Positions 33,101 to 38,912 of a stretch of 38,912 nt of DNA are shown here, in pieces (the stretch's first letter is position 1; the number at the start of each line of letters is the position of its first letter). The position numbers were made by a program, and so were the translations under genes. Source of the DNA: Phoronis australis (Eukaryota > Phoronida > Phoronidae); assembly GCA_002633005.1 (NCBI GenBank), contig NMRA01000306.1, positions 148,535 through 187,446 of the forward strand, read 5' to 3'. Under the pieces are notes generated by a model, which was not told the origin of the DNA, made no database searches, and was given only the letters and a program-made list of their open reading frames with translations.

Positions 33101-36100
33101 AGGACAGAGTTTGTGCAAAATTTTAATTGGTCTTTCCAAAATTCAAGAATTACAATCAACAGCAAAGAGCATCCACCACCATACTATGGGAACACGCGTG
33201 AAAATTTTTCTTCTGTGGCTATTTTCTATGATTTTATGAACTGTCAAATTGTATTTTCAAACTGCAACATTTGAGGAATAGGATTAACACCATAATCACC
33301 CATGTCCCAATCTTCAGAATCAAGAAAATTCTATTCTGCCTTCAACTTCAGTGTCCCAAATTTTAGAGGCTATCCCAAACTGGAGAATTTTATCCTAATG
33401 GCAAAGTAAAACTGAGGCCAGTGTGTGAGATTTAAACTTTCAACCTATTTCATAATTTTCATGCTTAAATTGATCTGATACCTCTGAAGAGACCACTGGT
33501 TTAAAAAAAATATTTGTTCATAGTTCATATTGTATGTTTTTTGCAGACGTGATATTCAAGATGGATGATGGCAATGTGGCTGCGCATAAGCTTCTTCTTG
33601 TGTCGCGCTGTGAAATGATGGAAGCCATGTTTTGTGATGATTTCAAAGAGAGTTCAGCTAAAATGGTATAGCATATTTCTGTAGTAGGGGAAGTGCCAAA
33701 AATGTTTATGCAGTGACAAGCTTGTCCTTGACAGGAAGGATACATGTAGGTCTCAGCTGGGAAGAAGGCAGTCATACTGTCATTACAGCCATGGTATAAA
33801 CTTAAGAAAGAAGGCAGTCATACTGTCATTGCAGTCATGGTATAAAGGCAGTCATACTGTCATTACAGTCATGGTATAAACTTGTCAAAGTTAACAAAAT
33901 CATGTCTTTTAGAGGTTTTCTAAATGTAGTACTGACAACTTGGGCAGTCACTAAAATTTGGAATACTGAAATTCAAGCGGAAATTTGTTGAGCTGGGTCT
34001 AATAACATACTGACTTGACTGCTATAGGTTCCTTTCCCTGGGGTGAACAGCTGTACATTCGTAGCCTTACTGGAGTACCTCTACAGAGGTCACTGTCCTT
34101 CCCTGGCAGAGGTTGATGTCATTGAGTTGATCAGTCTGGCAAATAGGTTGTGTCTCACTCACTTGGTGGCGCTAGTGGAGAGTCAGGTGATCAAAAGCAT
34201 GACCTGTGAAAGAGATGACGGCCAGGACATCACCAAGGATACATTGTATCTGTTGGAATCAGCTCAGGTTTGTTGACTTACTCGTGAAAGTGGCTTGTGA
34301 TCGGGTTAGCAATTTAGTGTTTTGAGACCTCAGAGGGTGTTAAAAAGGGGGCAGTTTTACGTTTTACTCATGTGCATAACTTGTCTTAGGCACTGTGAGT
34401 TGAAGAATTTAATGGAATATTTTTCGTAAGAGTTTTGATACATTCAGCATTTGGTGATGCCGTATCAAAATTACCTTAAAAACATGTGGGTTTTCGATGT
34501 ACCCTCGTATGTGTTAAAGGTGGTTTAACGATGTTGCATGTTAACAAATCATCATCATGAAAATTGGTAGTGAGAAATTCTTACATTTTGACAACTGTTG
34601 TTAAAGCTGCTATATAGCTGTCATTCTGAAATATTTTGGGGTCTAAAAATATTACTACAATTATCTGATCTTGAGCTTGAAAATGCTGGGAAGGATGAAT
34701 TCTGAACTTAAAATTAACAAATTGATTTGCGGAGGTGACTTCTCTGTCTTTCGGACAAACTCAAGACTTGTAATGACTGAGTTGACTACAGTGAATGGTA
34801 TTGTGTTTTCTTGTTAAGGTTTCATATTGAGTTTTGTCATCTTTCAATTTAGGCATTTACCCATTAAGTTTGTTAGAATTTCGTTTTTGTTATTCATTGT
34901 TGTTGTAAAGAACTTAAACCATGCTTTTTATATTCAAGCTTCATAATGCTGCCTACCTGGCTACATTTTGTCTCCATCATCTCAGTATGAACTACAGCAC
35001 CCTCTGTGACAGCCATTCAGAGTTACTGAAGTGCCTGTCTGCGGAAAATAAACACTATTTGATGGTTCATAGATGGCCTCCACTTTGGTAAGAATATGGA
35101 TACATATTCACTGCTGTTATGGTTGTGGCAATTAGCTTTCATGACAAACCCACTGTTGTCCTAGTTGAGTGCAGTGAGCTGCAGGTAGCCCAGTGCCAAA
35201 CACATGTCCATCAGGGCTGGATTGCATAAAACTTCAAAGTTATCTGCTGGATAAGTTTGATTGTTGTATTACGACAGGTGCATTGTTCAACAAAGCAATG
35301 TGACGCGTGATAATGTGACGTCATTTTTGCTATACTGTGCATTCAACCTAGTCTTGTTAGAGATGGTTAAGTAAACAGAGCCACGATGTTACAGGTAATA
35401 CATAGATTATTGAGCCATTCCTAGATTGCTAAGTGAATGATATAAAGGGTCCATCACAATGCTGATGAGGGGGTATAATTGATTTTAAATAAATACCTTG
35501 GTAGGGTATCATTTTCAACAATTGAAGTGACCCTCCTGGAGTGACTCATGTAAGACAATTGAAGTGACTCTCCCTGGAGTGACTCCTGTAAGACAATTGA
35601 AGTGACCCTCCCTGGAGTGACTCATGTAAGACAATTGAAGTGACCCTCCCTGGAGTGACTCCTGTAAGACAATTGACGTGACCCTCCCTGGAGTGACTCA
35701 TGTAAGACAACTGGGAACAACTCTTTCCTTTTTGTATTACGTGCAATTTGTTTTTCCCTGCAGTCTGTTGTTTACCCTCTTCATACGGAGTGAACTCAAC
35801 TAATTGTGATTAATGTCAATACTCTAACTGTAGAATTGAATGGTTGACTGCTACAAAAGTGATCTAAACTTTTAGTTTGCTTTGTTTGAATTTTTTTTCT
35901 GGGATTGGCGAGAATAAGTGGGTTAGAATGAACTTGACATATAGTTGGAACTGATGGGTTGTTGTTTCCGTCAACAGTACTACGTATCACTAATAAAACT
36001 GGAAACAGGTTGGACACTAGATGATGATATTATGGCATGGAACTTTAACACTTGAAGTGATTTTCCGTCACAAAAAATGACTATTGGTTTAGACGACATA

Positions 36101-36850
36101 CGTTTTTTGGGAAAATTAGTCTCGAATTGTTGGAATCAGAGCTTCGAAAGAACTACTGATAAGTATGGTCTCAGGGAATAATAAACTACCATTTTTTGTA
36201 AACTTAGAAAAATCCTTTCTCATCAGAGCCGGGAACAAGTTGTGGACAATTTTATAATGTTATGTGGTCAAAATCCGCAGTTTGCTAAATGTAGGTTTGT
36301 ACCCGCTTAAAGTAATACTGTAAACTCTCACCAACTGAGGACACAGTATGGCGGTCAAGGAAAATTTTTTTCTCAGTTTTCCTTAAAATAGTCAATGTGT
36401 TGAATTGGTGCTTTTCCATGCTCGAGTTGCGTATGATAGCCACCATACAAGACAATATTTTGAAACATTTTGGGCATTCGCAACAGTGTTAAAGCCCTGG
36501 AAAATCATCAAACGAAAATTTTGGCAATTATTTTTATCAAAAATTAGTGAGATTTTGCCACACTACTAAACATTTTCTTTTTGGAGGCTGTCATAGTGAA
36601 CTAGCTTACCTGGTTTGTTTGTTTGTTCAAAAACTTTGAAATTTTCAAATTAATAACAAAATGGTTCTTTCACACCAAAAGGTATGTGAGAGAGGTTGCC
36701 TATTTTGAGCGACAGGCGAGTGTACCGGAAGATCTGATGGAGGAGAAGGAAGAACAGGAAGAGAGTAGCAGACGTCAGGAAGTCAACATTGGATGTCTGT
36801 GTTTTATGAGGTGCAGAAGGCAGAAACCTAGAGGTGATGACAATGTCTGA
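20911..36850 (+). CDS. RHOBTB: RhoBTB atypical Rho GTPase / BTB protein (nine coding exons)
   Basis: Joined from 20911-21108, 26683-26786, 29135-29326, 29831-30661, 31960-32141, 33547-33665, 34028-34267, 34939-35087 and 36682-36850: 2184 nt, 727 residues, all junctions in phase; human RHOBTB2 is about the same length. GTPase domain about 15-215: P-loop GDTNVGKT (22-29), HVSTVWAID switch I, WDTFG (85-89), [13 protein letters not shown]. Gly12 (here Thr24) and Gln61 equivalents are not conserved, as in the family, so classical GTP hydrolysis is doubtful. Proline-rich linker about 230-250. BTB1 starts at CDVTFLVQG (268) and is split by a polar insert (about 301-405) before resuming through 480. 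BTB2 about 503-610. Conserved C-terminal region follows, with RWPPLWY near 667-673. There is no CAAX box. Family proteins bind CUL3 through BTB and act as ubiquitin-ligase adaptors. Confidence 0.95.
21165..21547 (+). mobile_element. MITE-like element, family T, copy 2
   Basis: It opens GCCCAGTTGTATGAAACAGT and closes with an inverted end (gagtccctgtttgg...caaccaggc). Interior blocks match copy 1 at 19825 in the same orientation. Unlike copy 1 it has no insertion. It starts 57 bases inside RhoBTB intron 1. Confidence 0.7.
21548..24040 (+). other. RhoBTB intron 1, first unassigned part
   Basis: AT-rich intronic DNA without a supportable exon. A tRNA-like stretch lies at 23155-23228. Confidence 0.6.
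23155..23228 (+). repeat. tRNA-like sequence, SINE-head candidate
   Basis: An A-box-like TTAGCAGTAAC is followed about 40 bases later by a good B-box-like GTTCAAATCCC. The arms do not fold into a clean tRNA by eye, so this is at best a decayed tRNA-derived SINE head rather than a tRNA gene. Confidence 0.3.
24041..24170 (+). repeat. Degenerate ~21-base GC-rich minisatellite
   Basis: About six diverged units of the form AAACAGGACCGCCGGGGA.. (for example aacatgaccgccggtcctct, then aaacaggacctccggggatc). GC content is far above the flanks. An N follows at 24221. Confidence 0.7.
24572..24996. mobile_element. MITE-like element with ~40-base terminal inverted repeats
   Basis: Left end GTTACTTTTACACAAGAGAC, right end the inverted GCTGCCTTTACACGAGAGAC; similarity continues for about 40 bases (cag(t/c)tg(t/a)cac). 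The interior is non-coding, with a CA run at 24919-24931. I could not define a clean target-site duplication. Confidence 0.6.
24997..25735 (+). other. RhoBTB intron 1, second unassigned part
   Basis: AT-rich, no exon or clear repeat recognised. Confidence 0.55.
25761..25800 (+). repeat. Fragment of the GGGCGGC foldback family
   Basis: ATGGGCAGCACAACATAGGG followed by ggctggggtgggggct matches the opening of the unit at 13721 (cgggcggcccactataggggg, ctgggggg). The rest of the unit is missing. Confidence 0.45.
25836..26260 (+). repeat. Diverged module array related to the 38597 array
   Basis: About three modules of roughly 130-150 bases. The clearest phrases are cagatggatttgacataatttgcaccatctagtggcc near 26212-26242, the tgtgccatttagtggcaatt phrase near 26078, and ttatgaaatttg at 26147. 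All recur in the array at 38597-38912. No microsatellite or palindrome is seen at this locus, so it is likely a truncated copy. Confidence 0.55.
26683..26786 (+). CDS. RHOBTB: RhoBTB coding exon 2: WDTFG / switch II
   Basis: Acceptor tttcatttag, donor GGAAG|gtatag. It encodes the family-specific stretch VLDKSR...[12 protein letters not shown] and DRQFAYGR. It starts in phase 0 and ends with two bases of an Arg codon. Tyr90 follows WDTFG, where Rac and Cdc42 have the catalytic Gln. Confidence 0.93.
26787..28455 (+). other. RhoBTB intron 2, unassigned part
   Basis: AT-rich intron. A tRNA-A-box-like phrase (ctgtagagtgttaggctgtg) lies near 28150 and resembles the unit of the adjoining minisatellite. 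The open frames at 27278-27652 and others have no support. Confidence 0.55.
28460..28661 (+). repeat. 43-base minisatellite, about 4.7 copies
   Basis: The first four units (28460, 28503, 28546, 28589) are nearly identical and start atcatgtgttgagctgtacc; the fifth (28632) is partial and diverged. The flanking sequence (28650-28700) contains a B-box-like ggttgaatcgc, and the unit itself (ctgtggagcgttaaactgtg) resembles a tRNA A-domain, so the array may have grown from a tRNA-derived SINE head. Confidence 0.9.
29135..29326 (+). CDS. RHOBTB: RhoBTB coding exon 3: GTPase core, NKxD-region GCQADLR
   Basis: Acceptor gttttcag. It encodes [21 protein letters not shown] and [14 protein letters not shown]. 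The exon ends TTTTCAG|gcatgt, a GC donor: only this point gives the phase needed by the next exon (two bases, completing AGA Arg), and reading on in frame gives eight residues and a stop at 29349-29351. Confidence 0.9.
29327..29830 (+). other. GC-AG intron 3 of RhoBTB, with pyrimidine-rich tract
   Basis: 504 bases, donor GC, acceptor ttgtcttctag. From about 29400 to 29610 the + strand is nearly pure C/T with C-runs (for example ccctctcccctcctttgccc), a marked strand asymmetry not seen elsewhere in the window. Such tracts bind PTB- or hnRNP-K-type proteins in other genes; a regulatory role here is inference. Confidence 0.8.
29831..30661 (+). CDS. RHOBTB: RhoBTB coding exon 4: end of GTPase domain, linker, BTB1 with insert
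   Basis: This 831-base exon is the largest. It encodes [20 protein letters not shown], the G5-like [33 protein letters not shown], a proline-rich linker (PPLLPPCP), BTB1 start ([20 protein letters not shown]), a Ser/Asp/Glu-rich insert of about 105 residues and the resumption [20 protein letters not shown]. Donor CACTG|gtagga at 30662, phase 2. Confidence 0.94.
30662..31959 (+). other. RhoBTB intron 4
   Basis: 1298 bases, AT-rich, nothing else recognised. Confidence 0.85.
31960..32141 (+). CDS. RHOBTB: RhoBTB coding exon 5: end of BTB1
   Basis: Acceptor ccactttcag. The first base completes Cys442. It encodes the helical end of BTB1 ([20 protein letters not shown]) and the linker to BTB2. 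Donor GCAG|gtgagt at 32142, phase 1. A 24-base minisatellite begins 49 bases downstream. Confidence 0.92.
32190..32309 (+). repeat. 24-base minisatellite, five copies
   Basis: Five units of CAGTACCTGACAAAAGTAAT plus ctga with a few substitutions, within RhoBTB intron 5. Because 24 is a multiple of three, the array is open on the minus strand as a repetitive frame; this is not a gene. Confidence 0.93.
32333..32583. mobile_element. hAT-like MITE
   Basis: Opens CAGTGGTGGATTTAGAGGGG and closes with an inverted end (ctggatccacccctg), the hAT-type terminal form. GTCAT stands directly before the left end and directly after the right end, a possible remnant of a target-site duplication. An N lies inside at 32434. 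Non-coding. Confidence 0.65.
32584..33546 (+). other. RhoBTB intron 5, remainder
   Basis: AT-rich, no exon or clear repeat recognised. Confidence 0.6.
33547..33665 (+). CDS. RHOBTB: RhoBTB coding exon 6: start of BTB2
   Basis: Acceptor ttttttgcag. It completes Asp503, then [20 protein letters not shown] and [12 protein letters not shown], a typical BTB opening with the AHK motif. Donor AAATG|gtatag, phase 0. Confidence 0.92.
33762..33884 (+). repeat. Three-copy tandem repeat, variable unit
   Basis: The 36-base phrase aaggcagtcatactgtcatt...atggtataaa occurs three times (about 33765, 33811, 33845); the first has a 10-base spacer (cttaagaaag) after it that the second lacks. In RhoBTB intron 6. 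Confidence 0.88.
34028..34267 (+). CDS. RHOBTB: RhoBTB coding exon 7: core of BTB2
   Basis: Acceptor gactgctatag, with a weak pyrimidine tract. Encodes [20 protein letters not shown] and then [19 protein letters not shown], almost matching the vertebrate LIALANRFCLPHLVALAE. Ends SAQ, donor CTCAG|gtttgt, phase 0. Confidence 0.94.
34268..34938 (+). other. RhoBTB intron 7
   Basis: 671 bases, nothing recognised apart from the splice signals. Confidence 0.85.
34939..35087 (+). CDS. RHOBTB: RhoBTB coding exon 8: C-terminal region
   Basis: Acceptor atattcaag. Encodes [19 protein letters not shown] and ends HRWPPLW split by the donor (CTTTG|gtaaga, phase 2). This corresponds to the conserved region after BTB2 in RhoBTB1/2. 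Confidence 0.93.
35214..35351 (+). repeat. MITE-like element, family C, copy 2
   Basis: Direct-orientation counterpart of 6783-6910. Contains a TGACGTCA at 35316-35323 that is CGACGTCA in copy 1. Located in RhoBTB intron 8. Confidence 0.6.
35518..35706 (+). repeat. 38-base minisatellite with alternating units
   Basis: Five units (starts 35518, 35555, 35593, 35631, 35669) of acaattgaagtgaccctccc followed by tggagtgactc.. and tgtaag. Units alternate between ctcaTG and ctccTG at the same position, giving a 76-base higher-order period. The first unit is one base short. Confidence 0.93.
36682..36850 (+). CDS. RHOBTB: RhoBTB coding exon 9: C-terminus and stop
   Basis: Acceptor caccaaaag, poor in pyrimidines. 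Completes Trp672, then [11 protein letters not shown], a Glu-rich stretch, a Cys-rich basic [14 protein letters not shown] and TGA at 36848-36850. The end is divergent from vertebrates, and has no CAAX motif; the clustered cysteines next to basic residues could be acylation sites (inference). Confidence 0.88.
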
Positions 36851-38460
36851 TCACCTGTGTTGGTGATAGAGGACACGAAGTGAACGTAGGATGTCTGGGA
36901 CCCATGTCTAGGAAACTGACTCAGCAAAGACAAATCTTAAACTTTAAAATCAATTTCAAGATAAAACTTCAATTTGTCTGAAGTCTGTTCTGAGAAAATG
37001 AACTTAAGTTTGACTTAATTTTTTGACGTAGATTTTGTCTTAATTTTGATGTAACTTAATTACCAGTTATGGAAGTTTCAAAGTTTGGAGGTTAAGACAA
37101 ATCTTGAGACTGTTCTTTGTTGGCTGTGTGGAAGGCAACGGTTTAGCTGATGTCAATTCACTTTTTGCTGAATGAACAGATGCATATCCTAGAGCATAGA
37201 TTTGTGCCATATGAGTCTTCTAATATAGAATCCAGAAAGTGCCACTGGTGAACGTTAGCTTAGTAAGCCAGGTGAAAGTTGCTTGTGCTTTCGGAGAGGG
37301 AATATTTTTATTTGAAAGGAAAATCTCGTGGCCAAAACTAACATTTTGCAGAAGTGAGTCTCATCTTGAGAATTTTTCAATCAATGGAGGGAAACTTGGG
37401 ATGATGTTTAAATATTTTTCATAGAGGAATGGGACCTCAAAATTGAGGCATGGAAGACCTTGTAATATATGGTATGGGTAGTTGATTTTGGAGACTGCGA
37501 TTGATGTTACTTGACTGTTTACCTGTATCTAAATTGAAGTTCTTGCCGCCTGAAACACTACTTAATTGAAGTGAGATGTGTGTTTATGTTTGCTGGTGGT
37601 GGTGGTGCTCCGGGTGACAGTTATTCCATAGAACTTGGTGTATATGATACCTCACCATATCGATAAAAAGTCCTATAACAGCATAACTTGATTGTATTGT
37701 ATTGACTGTAACCAGTGAAATCCATATCTGATGTGAGCATGACTGTGTGAGTTAGTGTATTAGATTACACGCACAGCTGATGTCAATATGACAGTGTGCT
37801 GTATTGGCTGGAACTAGCTGAACTGTACGACATTGTGATTTGTAGTATTGTAGTGGCTGTGTGAAGCACAAGCTGGTATCCCTGTGACTGTGGTGCTTTA
37901 CTTTATTGATGGAACCAGCCGAAACAGTGTTGTTGTCACACAGCAGTTGTGTTTTTTGTGTTACACTCTGAAATATATGTAGCTGAACCTGAAACCACTA
38001 AACTTTACCCGAGATGATGAACACAAAAAATACCAATCACATAGAATTTGAGTTTCCACAAAACGCACTTTCCAGTGGATCAGTTTTCGAGCAGTCTCAA
38101 GTGAGTGTGGTTGTCTCTAGCTCAGATGTCAATGTGAGGCAATGGCTAAGACATCTGATTGATTTGTAAGCCTGAAGGCGGCGCTTCGAGAACTAATCCA
38201 TTTTGACTGCTTTCCACTTGGTTGCTTGAAATGGGATATATCGTTGGCTTGTACAGTTGCGTTTTTTCTAGTCTAAAATTCTCGAAATTTTGCAGCTAAT
38301 ATTTCAGAGGACTTAATAGTGATATTTGTAATATAAATGGCTTTTTGCATTTTCGCTGTTAGTTCAACTACTGTTAAAGGGACGTTATAGGTTTTATTGC
38401 CGAAAAATGCATTTTGTCGATAATTGTTGATTAGGATACGTATGAAGTTATTAGCTTGGA
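36851..38460 (+). other. RhoBTB 3' UTR and downstream sequence
   Basis: The 3' end cannot be placed: no canonical AATAAA was found before 38460. The sequence is AT-rich with TG-rich stretches at 37730-37980. A tRNA-like candidate is at 38133-38203. Confidence 0.4.
38133..38203 (+). repeat. tRNA-like sequence, SINE-head candidate
   Basis: ggcaatggctaagacatctg contains an A-box-like TGGCTAAGACA, and gcgcttcgagaact resembles a B-box about 45 bases on, spacing that fits a class II (Leu/Ser) tRNA. The arms are too degenerate for a functional tRNA. Confidence 0.35.
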
Positions 38461-38505
38461 CCAGAGCTGTAAAACTGTAGAATCTGTTGTTTTTGTGATT
38501 TTATT

Positions 38506-38912
38506 ATGCGCCCACATATTTATATGTGGACGCATTATGCCGTCATCTCTGTCCGTCCGTCCGTCCGTCCGTCCGTCCGTCCGGCGTCCGCTGCTCTATC
38601 TCCAAAACCATTCGACATACGTTCATGAAATTTGGCACATATGTTCCATTCATGAATGGGACGGCATGTGCGAACTTTCGGACGGATCCGACTACCGATG
38701 TGCCCCCTAGTGGCAATTTTAGTTTTTTACGCTTACCTTTGTATCTTCAAAAATCCTGAACGGATTTTCATGAAATTTGGTATGTAGGCACCTAGTAGTG
38801 AGATGACGCTATCCTGCCATTTTCGGATGGATTCGACATAGTTTGCGCCACCTAGTGGCCATTTTTAGTGTTTTCGAGTCTGTTTTTGTGCTTCCACCCC
38901 TCTATCAACCAA
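38506..38912 (+). mobile_element. Helentron-associated-like element: palindrome, (GTCC)8, core modules (continues past the window)
   Basis: A palindrome (38506-38535, arms TGCGCCCACATAT / ATATGTGGACGCA) is followed by eight GTCC units (38551-38582), then modules starting tatct(c/t)caaaa at 38597 and 38742 and a third at about 38903 (period about 145-160). Each carries ttcatgaaatttgg and a CCTAGTGGC phrase. Palindrome, GTCY-type microsatellite and ~150 bp core repeats are the known layout of DINE/pearl-type Helentron relatives. The 3' end lies outside. Confidence 0.6.

Noticed and set aside
35546-35746. Repetitive minus-strand frame over the 38-base array
   Set aside because: Product of a tandem repeat, no independent coding evidence.

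Overview
The window is animal nuclear DNA. Genes are split by canonical GT-AG introns, coding exons are a small fraction of the sequence, introns and spacers are AT-rich, and there are many short, diverged repeats. Isolated N positions (14085, 20520, 24221, 32434), two of them at the end of long C or G runs, suggest a draft assembly. The gene content (a RhoBTB orthologue and a TNF receptor with a single cysteine-rich domain resembling insect Wengen) points to an invertebrate metazoan; I cannot name the phylum from the sequence alone.

Two protein-coding genes can be reconstructed, both on the + strand. The first (about 540-13360) is a small type I membrane TNF-receptor-family protein. It has an inferred first coding exon (790-805), an exon with signal peptide, one six-cysteine domain and transmembrane helix (5033-5509), and an exon with the whole cytoplasmic tail (10608-10966). 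The joins are in phase and give 283 residues. A long 3' untranslated region probably ends near an AATAAA at 13336.

The second (20911-36850) is a complete RhoBTB gene in nine coding exons that splice in phase to a 727-residue protein: atypical Rho-type GTPase domain, proline-rich linker, BTB domain with a long insert, second BTB domain and the conserved C-terminal region ending in a short divergent tail. RhoBTB proteins are CUL3 ubiquitin-ligase adaptors. One intron appears to use a GC rather than GT donor. A candidate non-coding first exon and promoter lie near 16260-16527.

The intergenic interval (13361-20878) and the RhoBTB introns hold many mobile-element remnants: small foldback elements, several MITE-like families with terminal inverted repeats (one nested inside another, and two copies bracketing RhoBTB coding exon 1), elements with hAT-like termini, arrays of 145-165 bp modules with a nearby palindrome and tetranucleotide microsatellite resembling Helentron-associated elements, tRNA-like SINE candidates and several minisatellites. 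No CRISPR, rRNA or intact tRNA gene was seen. A cluster of protein-like open stretches at 13399-14249 is unexplained. The two genes have no evident joint function; their adjacency looks incidental.
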